In this document: positions 1 through 9,368 of the stretch, one piece after another | Position numbering within the stretch: the stretch's first letter is position 1 | Layout: every line of letters starts with the position of its first letter | Assembly (NCBI RefSeq): GCF_003626695.1 | Contig: NZ_RBAH01000011.1 | Location: 124,001-188,000 of the forward strand | Origin: Paenibacillus ginsengarvi | GTDB taxonomy: Bacteria; Bacillota; Bacilli; Paenibacillales; NBRC-103111 | DNA length: 64,000 nt | Reading direction: 5' to 3' | Notes under the pieces: generated by a model | The model's input: the letters and a program-made list of their open reading frames with translations, nothing else | The model's database searches: none | What the model was told of the DNA's origin: nothing | Program-made: the position numbers and the translations under genes

Positions 1-1384
1 GCGGCAGGTCCTCTTCCTTCGGACGCGTGAACGGATGGTGTTCCGCCACGTAGCGCTTAGACTCCTCGTCGTAGCTGAGCAGCGGGAAGTCCACCACCCA
101 AGCGAATTTAAACACGCTGTCGTCGATCAGGCCGAGGTCGCGGCCAATTTTCAGACGCAAATTGCCGAGTACGTCGGCAACGACTTTTTTCGTATCGGCG
201 GAGAACAGCAGCAGGTCGCCTTCCTCGGCGCCAAGACGCTCTTTCAATGCAGCGATCTCTTCCTCGGAGAAGAACTTCACGATCGGCCCTTTCCACTCGC
301 CGTCCTTCACTTGAATCCAGGCGAGGCCTTTCGCTCCGTAGCGGGCCGCGAACGGCAGCAGGTCGTCGATTTCCTTACGGCTCCACGTGCCGCAGCCTTT
401 GGCGTTGAGCGCCTTCACTTGGCCGCCCTTTTTCGTCACGTTTGCGAATACTTGCACTCCGGAATTTTGCACGAGGTCGGATACATCGACCAACTCGAGG
501 CCAAAGCGCAGATCCGGCTTGTCCGAGCCATACTTGCCCATCGCATCGGCATAGCTGAGTCGCTGGAACGGACGGGCGATGTCGGCGCCGACCGTCTCCT
601 TGAACAGACGGACGACCAGTTCCTCCATCAGATCAAGCAATTGATCGCGGGATAGGAACGACGTCTCGATGTCCACCTGTGTAAATTCCGGCTGGCGGTC
701 GGCGCGAAGATCCTCGTCGCGGAAGCAGCGAGCGATTTGGTAATACCGTTCCAGCCCGCTGACCATCAGCAGCTGCTTGTAAATTTGCGGCGATTGCGGC
801 AGCGCGAAAAACTCGCCCGGATGCACCCGGCTCGGCACGAGATAATCGCGCGCGCCTTCCGGCGTGCTTTTCGTCAGGATCGGCGTCTCGATCTCGAGGA
901 AGCCGTTTTCGTCGAGGTAGTCGCGGAATATTTTGGCCGCTTTCGAGCGCAAATACAGCGTCTTTTGCATTTCGGGACGGCGCAAGTCGAGATAACGGTA
1001 TTTAAGCCGAAGCTGCTCGTCGATTTCGATGCCGTCCTCGATGAAGAACGGAGGCGTTTTGGCCGTATTCAAAATGTCGATCTCGCTGATCCGCACTTCG
1101 ATCTCGCCGGTTGCCAGGTTCGGGTTGACGGTGGCCGGGTCGCGTTCGACGACTTTGCCTTTAACCGCAAGCACATATTCGGTGCGCGCCTTGTCGGCGA
1201 TGGCAAGCGCTTCTCCTGAAAAATCCGGGTTGAACACGATTTGCACAATGCCGCTGCGATCGCGCAGATCGATGAACAGAACACCGCCCAAGTCGCGGCG
1301 AACCGCGACCCAGCCGTTCAGTGTAACGATTTCGCCTACATTCGCTTTGCTCAGGTTACCGCAATGATGTGTTTTGAGCATCAT
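1..1384 (-). CDS. aspS: aspartyl-tRNA synthetase, 3' end cut by window edge
   Basis: Charges tRNA-Asp with aspartate in the cytoplasm. The visible 461 residues hold the N-terminal OB-fold anticodon-binding domain ([19 protein letters not shown], about residues 25-45), class II motif 1 and 2 segments ([32 protein letters not shown] is split here only by reading), and the start of the bacterial GAD insertion. The C-terminal motif 3 lies left of the window. Two adjacent ATG codons (1384 and 1381) can start translation; the first sits about 11 bases from a GGAGG. It follows hisS by 50 bases on the same strand, so both genes probably share the T-box-controlled transcript. Identity is certain from the family-wide motifs; only the length is unknown. 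Confidence 0.96.
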   Translation of the reverse strand, partial: MMLKTHHCGNLSKANVGEIVTLNGWVAVRRDLGGVLFIDLRDRSGIVQIVFNPDFSGEALAIADKARTEYVLAVKGKVVERDPATVNPNLATGEIEVRISEIDILNTAKTPPFFIEDGIEIDEQLRLKYRYLDLRRPEMQKTLYLRSKAAKIFRDYLDENGFLEIETPILTKSTPEGARDYLVPSRVHPGEFFALPQSPQIYKQLLMVSGLERYYQIARCFRDEDLRADRQPEFTQVDIETSFLSRDQLLDLMEELVVRLFKETVGADIARPFQRLSYADAMGKYGSDKPDLRFGLELVDVSDLVQNSGVQVFANVTKKGGQVKALNAKGCGTWSRKEIDDLLPFAARYGAKGLAWIQVKDGEWKGPIVKFFSEEEIAALKERLGAEEGDLLLFSADTKKVVADVLGNLRLKIGRDLGLIDDSVFKFAWVVDFPLLSYDEESKRYVAEHHPFTRPKEEDLP

Positions 1385-1434
1385 AGTTTTCTCATCCTCC
1401 GCTACTCATTCGTTTAGTTTCGTTTTCGTGCTGG

Positions 1435-2700
1435 TCAGTTGCCGCGTTTGGCCGCAATGGCGGCAGCCACGTTTGCGAGCGGCACTTCCTCCTGCTCGCC
1501 GGTTGCCATCGTTTTCACCATCGCCGTGCCGCGGCTCAGCTCGTCTTCGCCGATAATGACCGTGAATCGGGCGGCAAACCGGTCGGCCGATTTCATCTGG
1601 GCTTTCATTTTACGTCCCAAGTAATCTTTTTCCGCCGACAGTCCCGCCGCGCGTAGCTCGAACAGCAATCGGGTCGCTTCGTTCTCGGCCGCTTCTCCCA
1701 TGCCGATCACATAAGCATCCAGCGGCAGCACGCCTTGGACGTCTACGCCTTGCGCTTCGAGAACGAGCAGTACCCGTTCCAGCCCGAGTCCGAAGCCAAC
1801 GCCCGGACGGTCAATCGCACTGCCCCCGATCGTACCGACGAGCCCGTTGTACCGGCCGCCGCCGCTTATCGTGTCGATGGCGCCGATGCCGGCCGCCTTG
1901 TACTCGAACGCCGTATGCGTATAGTAGTCGAGTCCGCGCACCATCCGCGGGTTGATGACGTATTCGATGCCCATGTCGGTCAAATGCCGCTGCACTTTGG
2001 CAAAATGCGTAGTGCACTCCTCGTCGAGAAAATCGAGGATCGACGGAGCGCCGACGCCGTACTCCTGATCTTTTTTGCAGTCGAGAATACGCATCGGGTT
2101 GCGGTCATAGCGCGATTGGCAGTCTTTGCACAGCTTGTCCTTCACCGGAGCGAAAAACTTCTGCAGCTCTTCGCGGTAAACGGCGCGGCACGACGGATTG
2201 CCGACCGAGTTGATCTCAACCGTAACGCCCTTCAGGCCGATCTCCTTGTAGAACAAGTAGCCCATCGCGATCACTTCCGCATCCAGCGCCGGGTCGGTTG
2301 CGCCGATCGCTTCAATCCCGAACTGGTGGAATTGGCGGTAACGGCCGGCTTGCGGTTGCTCATAGCGGAACATCGGTCCGATATAATACAGCTTGCTGAC
2401 GTCCGGTTCGCCGTACAGCTTGTTCTCCACATAAGCGCGGACGACCCCTGCCGTTCCTTCCGGCCGAAGCGTCATGCTGCGGTCCGCCTTGTCCGGGAAC
2501 GTGTACATTTCCTTCTCCACGATATCCGTCGTTTCGCCGACGCCGCGCTGGAACAGCTCCGTCGTTTCGAATATCGGAGTGCGGATTTCCTTGTAGTTGA
2601 ACCGGCGGCAAACGTCGCGCGCCTTTTCTTCGATGTACTGCCATTTCTCGACGACGCCGGGCAAAATATCCTGCGTCCCCTTCGGCTTCTGAATGCTCAT
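1435..2700 (-). CDS. hisS: histidyl-tRNA synthetase
   Basis: Attaches histidine to tRNA-His. At 421 residues it has the normal bacterial length. Visible motifs are the class II motif 2 region (PQAGRYRQFHQFGIE, about residue 115) and the histidine-specific signature RMVRGLDYYTHTAFE (about 260), followed by GGGRYNGL and a C-terminal anticodon-binding domain. I chose the ATG at 2700 because AGGAGGAGG lies 4-12 bases upstream and the protein then begins MSIQKPKGTQD as in relatives. A longer in-frame start at 2796 would add 32 unrelated residues that run back toward the T-box terminator. It heads the hisS-aspS operon. Confidence 0.97.
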   Translation of the reverse strand: MSIQKPKGTQDILPGVVEKWQYIEEKARDVCRRFNYKEIRTPIFETTELFQRGVGETTDIVEKEMYTFPDKADRSMTLRPEGTAGVVRAYVENKLYGEPDVSKLYYIGPMFRYEQPQAGRYRQFHQFGIEAIGATDPALDAEVIAMGYLFYKEIGLKGVTVEINSVGNPSCRAVYREELQKFFAPVKDKLCKDCQSRYDRNPMRILDCKKDQEYGVGAPSILDFLDEECTTHFAKVQRHLTDMGIEYVINPRMVRGLDYYTHTAFEYKAAGIGAIDTISGGGRYNGLVGTIGGSAIDRPGVGFGLGLERVLLVLEAQGVDVQGVLPLDAYVIGMGEAAENEATRLLFELRAAGLSAEKDYLGRKMKAQMKSADRFAARFTVIIGEDELSRGTAMVKTMATGEQEEVPLANVAAAIAAKRGN

Positions 2701-2837
2701 GTTCCTCCTCCTGACCTCCTTTTTCATATAAGGCGCGATCAAATAAATAATAGACCGATCCGTTGTCCAGAAAAGTCGTAATGACGTGTGTAACAAGAAA
2801 CAACATCAAGTCCGCTATTTCTTTGATCGCGCCAAAA

Positions 2838-3213
2838 CGCAAAAACGCCCCCGGCAGCAATTGCCAGGGACGGGACTTCGTGTGTCGAATGACCCGCGGT
2901 ACCACCCGCATTCGCGCTTTTAGCCGGATTCGAGCCGACCGGCATAGGCCGTCAGCCGAAGCGCCGCATAAGCGCGCACTTTCATGCGGTTAACGCCCGC
3001 CTTACGCGAAACGGCTACTGTCCGGACGCCGACCTGATCCGATTCTGCCCGATTACGAGCAAAACGGCCTGTTGTCGAGCGCACGGGGTTCCCCGTCCGT
3101 TCTCCGGGATGTTATTCGTCCGTCCATCGCCGGGAAGCTTGCAGCCTGGTCTTCCCTCTCTGAGAAACGTGGGTTCGGAGTACTCGGTCCCATCCAAGAA
3201 TCGTGAAAGTATC
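2838..3213 (-). promoter_or_regulatory. T-box riboswitch leader of hisS-aspS
   Basis: The minus strand carries the T-box sequence GGTGGTACCGCGG (within 2892-2909), followed by a terminator hairpin with a T run (2838-2869, stem CCCTGGCA / TGCCGGGG). Upstream there is stem I architecture: an AGTA at 3184-3181, an AGAGAGG segment, and GAAC at 3102-3099, the usual S-turn pair of a specifier loop about 80 bases apart. T-boxes bind uncharged tRNA and switch to the antiterminator. The three bases directly after GAAC read GGA, or GAC if shifted by one; no His codon follows directly, so the cognate tRNA is not settled. Confidence 0.92.
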
Positions 3214-3219
3214 GTTATG

Positions 3220-3248
3220 ATTGTATCCAACGGACCGGACAAAGTCAA
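3220..3248 (-). promoter_or_regulatory. sigma-A promoter of the hisS T-box transcript
   Basis: On the minus strand TTGACT (3248-3243) and TACAAT (3225-3220) are separated by exactly 17 bases. Transcription would begin near 3213, just ahead of T-box stem I. Confidence 0.85.
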
Positions 3249-3404
3249 GCAGAGCCCAAAGCCTCGGGCCGAAGCCCATACATGCAACAGTCTTTTGGGC
3301 ATCTTATTTATCCCGAAACCAGCATATTTGGAAAAATAGAGTGTTTTTAGGACCCTTATCTCCCATACAATCGCCGGATAAAACGATTTCGACAAAAATA
3401 AAAG

Positions 3405-3606
3405 CCCCAAAAAGCTGCTATGCCCCCGACATCCGGAGTATAGTTGAATTAAGATGCTCCAGAGACTCCAATTTTAGCAAGCTCGTGGCAGCACACCTCG
3501 TTCCGTTCATGCTACCATCTTCACCTTCACAAGTAGACAAGCTCGCCGATGGGCCATACCCCAACCGGCATATTGAAAAATCCCACCACAAAACAAGCAG
3601 CTTGCA
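3405..3606 (-). ncRNA. possible structured non-coding RNA, about 190 nt
   Basis: No convincing gene lies between 3250 and 3714. On the minus strand AAGCTGCT (near 3600) pairs with AGCAGCTT (near 3413), and the next bases TGTTTT and GGGGCA extend this closing stem with G-U pairs. Inside are a hairpin GCCG/CGGC with GGG/CCC (about 3540-3565) and a long arm with GGTAGCA / TGCTGCC. The 3' side runs into a T stretch. Size and closed-rod outline recall 6S RNA, but I recognise no 6S sequence signature and see no clear promoter, so identity is open. A separate inverted repeat GCCCAAAG / CTTTTGGGC spans about 3253-3300. Confidence 0.3.
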
Positions 3607-3714
3607 AGAAGACTTCTCTGGTTCGATAAGCACGACTGACCCGAATCGCTTCCGGCGTGATACAATATTCGTACGATACCAAGCACCCCGATCCAAGAAA
3701 GGAGCTGCATCCGA

Positions 3715-3912
3715 ATGGATTTCGTCGGCAACTGCTCGAAGTGTCAAACCGCCGTTTATTGCAAGGGCGGCTTTCTGGACGGCGTCACCGAACATCATGT
3801 TTTGTACTGCCATTCCTGCTTTGCGGCCGTGCTGAAGGAACGGGAGCAAGCGGCGACCGCCTCCGGCCAGGGCGACCCGCAGGCGCAGCGGGACCCGGCT
3901 TGTAACGAATAA
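3715..3912 (+). CDS. small CxxC zinc-ribbon-like protein
   Basis: Unrecognised 65-residue protein. It has two cysteine pairs, CSKC (residues 7-10) and CHSC (32-35), plus a lone Cys16 and paired histidines at 27-28, a layout that suits one structural zinc site. The C-terminal 25 residues are polar and probably disordered. AAAGGAG lies 10 bases before the ATG, and a strong terminator follows 37 bases after the stop, so it is a single-gene unit. A possible TACAAT -10 box is at 3661-3666. Function unknown; a small zinc protein is the safe reading. Confidence 0.75.
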   Translation: MDFVGNCSKCQTAVYCKGGFLDGVTEHHVLYCHSCFAAVLKEREQAATASGQGDPQAQRDPACNE

Positions 3913-3948
3913 GCTTGCCGGGAAAAACGCAACCCGTCCGCCCCTCCC

Positions 3949-4001
3949 GAAGAAACGCAAAAATCCCCCACAGTCCGCTGCGGGGGATTTTGCGTTTCTT
4001 C
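3949..4001. terminator. bidirectional terminator
   Basis: Nearly perfect inverted repeat with arms ending GCAAAAATCCCCC and GGGGGATTTTGCG and a 9-11 base loop. It has T or A runs on both sides and separates the rightward small CxxC gene from the leftward oxidoreductase gene. Confidence 0.85.
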
Positions 4002-4120
4002 GATATAGAATTTTTAATTTTTCGGACCTTCTGGATGAAAAGAGGAAATTGTATACCAAGAAAAGCTACCGCTTACGCAGGGTCATTCATCGTGGAGAAG
4101 GCTTCGTCTAAAAGCTTTTC

Positions 4121-6058
4121 TTATTTTTTGTTCAGCGCTTCGACCAGATCGCGAATCATCATATACGTGTCACCGTTGTTCAGCTTCGCTTTGTCGGCGA
4201 TGCCGTCCAGCGTCGCTTGCTGGAGCAGCCCTCTGGACTGGAGCTCCTTCACGGCCTGTGCCGCCGGAACGTCCGCACTGATTGCCTTCGTTATCGTGAA
4301 CGCCGCCTGGTCCAACGTCAGCGCCGCCTTCGCCGGCTCCTGCACGCCGGTAACGGCGGGCGCCGGATCGCCGGTCAGCTTGTTCACGCGCTTTACGCCC
4401 TGCATCAGATTCACCATCCGCTGCGGGTTCGAGTCCGGCTTCGTATCGAAGCCGCTGTTGTCGTAGCCGCCGATAACGAGTCCCATGCTGACGACGGTTT
4501 TGAGCCCCGGATACGCCTTCTGGTCCATGAACGCTTCCTTCTTGGCCTCGTACGGCTTCAGTACCATGCCCTGCTTGTTCAGCATGTCCTGAAGCTGCGC
4601 TATCTGCTCCTTCGATGCCGACATTTGGCGGAACGTCACGCCCTTGTCGCCAGCCAGCTTGGCCGCGGCACCGGCCGCTTCGGCCGTAGCCATGCCGACC
4701 GGAATGACTCGCGCGCTGCCGTGAGGAAGCGTATCGAAGCTGGCGGAACGTCCGACCACGAGCAGATTGTCCACCTTTTGCGGCACGATCGAGCGGAACG
4801 GAATCGCGTACTTCACCGGATGGCTCATGACCGCTCCGTTGTCGGTCGGCGACGTCCGCTGAATATCCACCGGATAGGAGCCGAAGCCGATCCGGTCCCA
4901 CTGGTCGCGGTTTTCCAACACATCGATCATCGTCATCCGGTACTCGCCCTGCATATGGCGCGTTTCCCGGATGTACAGCTCCGGCGCGGTAGCGTCCAGC
5001 TCCAGACCCGCGAACTCCGGATAAAGCTTCTTCATATGGTCCATAACGTATGGCAGCTCTTTTTTACCGATTTCGAACGCTTCCTCGCGCGATTTCGGGT
5101 CAAGTCCGTCAATGCCGAAAATTTGCAGCGCGTTGATGAGGATCGTATCGTCATTTTGGCGGCCGATGTTGAGCCCGCGCATTTTCACCCGTTCCTTGTT
5201 GTTCGGCGGGTATTTCTGCATTTCCCCGAAGCCCCATGCGCTTCTTTCGTTCGCGTCGGTGTTCGGATCGCCGTCGTCTCTGAGCCGCTTCTGGATTTGC
5301 TTCCATACGTCCGGCGTGACGTTTTTCAGCCGGAATACGAGCGTAACCGCCATGCGCGATTTCTCATCGCCTAAGTCGGCTCTGCCGATCGTAAACGGAA
5401 CGCCCGCCGCTGCCGCGATATCTGCGTCCTGAGTCGCGTCGATCACCGATTTGGCGGCGATTTCCTGCTTCGCGCCGTCTGCTTTCGTTACCGTAACGCC
5501 GACGATTTTGCCGCCGTTCATCTTCGGCTCGATCGCTTTCGTTTTCAGCAGCAGGTCGATGTTTTTCTCGTTTTTTACTAGCGTATAGAAGGCGTTCGCC
5601 GCCGTTACGACGTCGAAGGAGTCCCCCTCCACCTGCTTGTACCATTCGCTGAAAATACCTTCGTTCAGTATATAAGCCTTGCCGGGGTTTTGCTCGTTTT
5701 TCTCCCGGTCGTAATTGTGGTCCAGGCTGTTCAGCCATCCCAGCGTCATGAGGCCGCCCAAAATCTCCCGGTCTCGTCCGTCCACGAGCAGCGTCTTCTG
5801 TCCGTTTCGCGCGGCGGACACAGCTGCGGCTACGCCTTCCGGATCGGTGCCGACGACAACGACATCGTATGCATTTTGTACCGAAGCCGCCGACTGAACC
5901 GGCATCAGCTTGCCCGGCTCCAGCGCCTTCCCTTTATCGCCCCGGTCCCACAGCAGGCCGATTGCCGTAACGGCGGCAATAAGAATGGCAATAATGAGCA
6001 GTGAAACAAATACGATAACATTTTTACGTGCGGTAGTGCGGTCCACGTGGCGAGCCAT
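4121..6058 (-). CDS. membrane-anchored FAD-dependent oxidoreductase
   Basis: Protein of about 645 residues of the FAD_oxidored type. The N-terminus has a charged stretch then one hydrophobic segment (about residues 13-35, VIVFVSLLIIAILIAAVTAI), which looks like an uncleaved anchor or signal sequence placing the enzyme outside the membrane. An FAD-binding Rossmann motif follows (DVVVVGTDPEGVAAAVSAA, about 65-84) with the acidic LLVDGRD, and then GGLMTLGW typical of this family. The C-terminal 130 residues have no motif I recognise. The ATG at 6058 is preferred because AGGATGG lies 5 bases upstream; ATG at 6067 has no spaced ribosome site. It stands alone between two terminators. Substrate unknown. 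Confidence 0.85.
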   Translation of the reverse strand: MARHVDRTTARKNVIVFVSLLIIAILIAAVTAIGLLWDRGDKGKALEPGKLMPVQSAASVQNAYDVVVVGTDPEGVAAAVSAARNGQKTLLVDGRDREILGGLMTLGWLNSLDHNYDREKNEQNPGKAYILNEGIFSEWYKQVEGDSFDVVTAANAFYTLVKNEKNIDLLLKTKAIEPKMNGGKIVGVTVTKADGAKQEIAAKSVIDATQDADIAAAAGVPFTIGRADLGDEKSRMAVTLVFRLKNVTPDVWKQIQKRLRDDGDPNTDANERSAWGFGEMQKYPPNNKERVKMRGLNIGRQNDDTILINALQIFGIDGLDPKSREEAFEIGKKELPYVMDHMKKLYPEFAGLELDATAPELYIRETRHMQGEYRMTMIDVLENRDQWDRIGFGSYPVDIQRTSPTDNGAVMSHPVKYAIPFRSIVPQKVDNLLVVGRSASFDTLPHGSARVIPVGMATAEAAGAAAKLAGDKGVTFRQMSASKEQIAQLQDMLNKQGMVLKPYEAKKEAFMDQKAYPGLKTVVSMGLVIGGYDNSGFDTKPDSNPQRMVNLMQGVKRVNKLTGDPAPAVTGVQEPAKAALTLDQAAFTITKAISADVPAAQAVKELQSRGLLQQATLDGIADKAKLNNGDTYMMIRDLVEALNKK

Positions 6059-6326
6059 GAATCCCATCCTATTCTACGATTGTAAAATGACATCCAAAGT
6101 GTATCATAATCGGGCCATTCGGGCAAAAAGCGACAACATGGGACAGATAAGGCCGCAAACCCTGATCCGCCTCTATGTTCGAGACACCTTATCTGCAGAC
6201 GGCCGCTTGATATCCGCTTCCAATTGTTGCAAAATTCAATATATTGTCACAACTCCATGGATAGTTTCGTGGAATAATTATACATGCAGGCCAATAGGGC
6301 AAGCCAAACCAAACTAGGGGGACGTT

Positions 6327-7319
6327 ATGACTACTGGGGATATCAAAATATTCGCCGGAAGTTCCGGAAAAAGCTTCGCCGAAAACATGTGCAGCTATCT
6401 CGGAGCCGAGGTCGGGATATCGGAAACGCGGACGTTTTCCGACGGCAATACGTTTGTCCGAATCGGGGAAACGGTCCGGGGCAAGGATGTCTACCTGGTC
6501 CAGTCGATCGGGCTGAAGCCGAATGACGAGTTTGTCGAAATCTTGTTCTGGATCGACGCGTTCAAACGGGCAAGCGCAGACTCGGTCACAGTCATTCTCC
6601 CTTATTTCGGCTACGCCAAAGGCGATAAGAAGGACGAGCCGCGCGTATCGATCCGGGCCAGAGTGTGCGCGGAGGCGATTGAAACAGCCGGGGCCGACCG
6701 AGTCGTAGCAATGGACCTGCACAGCCATCAAATTCAAGGCTTCTTCAAAAAGCCGGTCGATCATCTGTTCGCCCTGCCCGTCCTGTGCGAAGCGATCGCC
6801 CGCATGCAGCTCCCCGACCTCATCGTCGTATCCCCGGATGCAGGCTTCGCCAAGCAAGCCCGCAAATATGCGGATTACCTTCACGCCCCTCTCGCCATCG
6901 GCGACAAGACGCGAAAGGATCACAGCGAGCGGGCGGAGCTGATGGAGCTGATCGGGCATGTGGAAGGAAAAACGGCGGTTATCATCGACGATTTCTCGAT
7001 TTCCGGCGGCACGCTTGTCGAGCTTTCGAAGCTGCTGATCCGCAGGGGGGCGAAACGAGTGCTGGCCTGCCTGTCTCATCTCGTGATCAGCGAAGCCGGT
7101 CTGCGCAAGCTCGAGGACAGTCCGATCGAGCTGATTATCGGCACCGATTCCGTCTACAATCCTCGTCTCTCGTCTTCAAGCAAAATCAAAATCGTATCCG
7201 TAGCGCCTCTGTTCGGAGAAGCGATCAGCCGCATCCATTCGCGAGATTCGGTGAGCCCTTTGTTCGAGAAGGTGTCGGAACGCGTTATAGCCCGCGCACT
7301 CGAGCACAATCGAGACTAG
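6327..7319 (+). CDS. divergent ribose-phosphate pyrophosphokinase paralogue
   Basis: 330-residue PRPP synthetase homologue. PRPP synthetase makes PRPP from ribose 5-phosphate and ATP. It keeps the family signature (VVAMDLHSHQIQGFF, residues 126-140) and the fold order, with PYFGYAKGDKK at 92-102. The PRPP loop reads IDDFSISGGT (220-229), where typical enzymes have DDxxDTxGT, so the third acidic residue is replaced by Ile. The flexible ATP loop (KTRKDHSERAE) also lacks the usual RxRP run. Housekeeping prs normally lies beside glmU, so this is a second copy that may be specialised, regulatory or inactive. AGGGGGAC precedes the ATG by 3 bases. It is a single gene closed by a terminator. Confidence 0.85.
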   Translation: MTTGDIKIFAGSSGKSFAENMCSYLGAEVGISETRTFSDGNTFVRIGETVRGKDVYLVQSIGLKPNDEFVEILFWIDAFKRASADSVTVILPYFGYAKGDKKDEPRVSIRARVCAEAIETAGADRVVAMDLHSHQIQGFFKKPVDHLFALPVLCEAIARMQLPDLIVVSPDAGFAKQARKYADYLHAPLAIGDKTRKDHSERAELMELIGHVEGKTAVIIDDFSISGGTLVELSKLLIRRGAKRVLACLSHLVISEAGLRKLEDSPIELIIGTDSVYNPRLSSSSKIKIVSVAPLFGEAISRIHSRDSVSPLFEKVSERVIARALEHNRD

Positions 7320-7350
7320 CGGGCCGATTCTACATGGCATGGTACAACCG

Positions 7351-7405
7351 AAGCGGCGGCAAGCGGGAGCTGAAGTCCAATTCCCCCCTTGCCGCCGCTT
7401 TTTTT
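7351..7405 (+). terminator. terminator after the PRPP synthetase paralogue
   Basis: AAGCGGCGGCAAG pairs with CTTGCCGCCGCTT (7388-7400), followed by a run of seven T. Confidence 0.9.
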
Positions 7406-7672
7406 GTCCTGCCCGCTCCCCGGACCAAAATGGCAAAAGTTTGGCCCGGGGCCGCAAAGCCAGGAAACCGCATTGCCCTTATGATATGGAATATACGCTC
7501 CCATGGAGATGGAGAGAAGGGATGTACAACATTAAGGGATCGCATCCGTATGAACGGTGCGGAGGGAATGGAGGGAGGCAGAGCTTCGGCAGTCACTGAC
7601 GTTCGGCGTCGGACGCTGCAAATGAAAGGCAATAGGTTCGGCAGCAAAATTCAAAAATGGAGGAGCACCCAC

Positions 7673-9005
7673 ATGTTCAAACAAAACTGCAGCGTGATCG
7701 GGCTCTCCGGTTTCGCCGCAGCTATGATTCTGATGACGGGATGTTCGGGGGGAAAAACGGAACCATCGTCTGCCGCCCCCTCGGACGGCGCGACTGAGAA
7801 CAAAAGCAGCGAGCCCATCGAGCTCGTCTTCCACACGAACACAGGAGGCGACTTGGACAGCTTCAATAAAAATATCGGAAACCGGATCAGCGCCAAGTTT
7901 CCCGACTACAAAATCACCTACATCCAAAGCAAACAGGGCAGCACGCTCGCCGACCTGATGGCGCAAGGCAAGCAGGTCGATATTTTGTATCAGACCGACA
8001 GCTATTATTTCGAACTGGCGGACAGCGCCAAGCTGCAATACGACATGAGCGATCTGGTCAAAACGCACGGTTTGAACCTGAGCACGATCGAGCAGCCAGT
8101 CCTGGACAGCTTGCGGAAATCTGGCGGCGGCAAATTGTATGCGCTTCCAGTTAGTAATCTGACGCAGGTTATGTATTACAACAAAGGCCTGTTCGATAAA
8201 TTCGGGGTCCCGTATCCGAAGGACGGCATGACCTGGGACGAAACGCTCGAGCTCGCCAAAAAAGCTGGACCGCGAGGAACAAGGACAATCGTATTTCGGC
8301 TTCGCCGCCTCCCCCGCTCACATCCTTGGCAACAACCAGCTGTCCATTCCTTACGTGGACATACAGACCGACAAGCCGACATTCACGAACGACGCTTGGA
8401 GCAAGCTGATCGACACGTATATCGTTCGCCCCGCGCAAGGCCAAGGCTACCAGAAATTTATTACCAAGAAGAAAAAACTGCCGTACCGTCTGGAGTTTAC
8501 CGATACGCCGCAAATCGCCATGTTCGTGTTTAATTCCAACTTCCCGTTTTCGATTCCGAATATCGATGCGATCAACTGGGACCTTGTATCCTTGCCGACT
8601 TTCGCGGACAAGCCGAAAATCGGTTCGCAATCGATGCCCGTCGTATTCGGCATCACCTCGATTTCCAAGCAAAAGGACGCCGCGATGAATGTCATTCAAT
8701 ATTTGATGTCCGAGGAGATGCAAATATCCGAATCGAAAAAAGGCGTCATGCCCGTCTCCACCACGGACGCGGCCCGCAAAGCGTTCGCCCAGGACACGCC
8801 GTTCAAAGGGAAAAACTGGGGGGCGCTCTACTACAACCAGATCGCTCCGGGCGTTCCGAAAAGCAACTATCAGCTTAGCGTGGAGAAATCGTTCACGTCC
8901 TACATTCAGCCGATCGTCGAAGGCAAAAAAGACGTAAATACGGCGATGCGGGAAGCTTAGGAAGCGGCGGAGAAGCTGATTGCCGAAGCCAAACAGAAAA
9001 AATAG
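7673..9005 (+). pseudogene. broken ABC-type substrate-binding lipoprotein
   Basis: Begins after GGAGG with a lipoprotein signal (hydrophobic stretch then LMTGC, Cys about residue 23) and continues as a family 1 solute-binding protein (YYNKGLFDKFGVPYPKDGM). Two lesions are visible. A six-A run at 8258-8263 puts everything downstream in the +1 frame; with five A the reading AKKLDREEQ would be continuous. Then a TAG at 8958-8960 interrupts the last 15 codons, where paralogues at 46472 and 59493 read through. The true end of the old frame is the TAG at 9003-9005. No permease genes are near. A read error could explain the A run but not also the in-frame nonsense codon. Confidence 0.85.
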
Positions 9006-9368
9006 CCGGGTCGCTCCATCGCACCGACGAGGCAGCGCCGAAAACCGGAAACCGCAACCCCGGCGCGACAAATGAGAAGAAAGGAGCCTCGCTTCATCCG
9101 GCGAGCGCTCCTTTCCAGCAGAGCTGAGCTTATTCCGATCGAAGTCTGCCCGACCTTCGCCATATCGATTCTTGAGCCCGTTTCACTTACACCCGCGAAA
9201 ACGAGATTCCTCGCATCCTGTGGTCGGATGGGTCTGCGAACGGTTTATCGTGGTTTGACGATCTGAGCGTGGAGCGCAAAGCGACACCTTGACGAATGAA
9301 ATGCCCACATACGGCAGCGGCAGCCCGGGATTATTCCCAGACTGCCGCTATTTGCGTATGATTCGTTC
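9006..9368. other. intergenic region with two hairpins, no gene seen
   Basis: The interval between the pseudogene and the leftward dioxygenase gene holds a long hairpin at 9079-9115 (GAAAGGAGC and CTCGC arms against GCGAG and GCTCCTTTC) and a second at 9316-9350 (GCGGCAG/CTGCCGC with inner GGGA/TCCC). Both are stable, but neither has a full T run. They probably act as weak terminators or transcript ends. I see no credible coding frame. Confidence 0.6.

Noticed and set aside
2739..2945. Small minus-strand frames over the hisS leader
   Set aside because: They coincide with the T-box and its terminator, which explain the sequence.
3405..3606. Calling the folded region 6S RNA
   Set aside because: Only shape and size fit; no conserved 6S bubble sequence or promoter could be read, so it is left as a candidate RNA.
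3221..3835. 204-codon frame across the gap upstream of the small CxxC gene
   Set aside because: No family features or ribosome site, and it overlaps the well-supported 3715-3912 gene in another frame.
4217..5374. Long antisense reading frame of 385 codons opposite the FAD oxidoreductase
   Set aside because: A codon-bias shadow: Arg/His/Leu-rich, no ribosome site, fully opposite a gene with clear motifs. Similar shadows oppose hemZ, recJ, rel, safA, obg and others.
8258..8263. Programmed frameshift at the six-A run
   Set aside because: The required shift is +1, while A-run slippery sites usually give -1, and a separate nonsense codon occurs near the end. Decay fits better.
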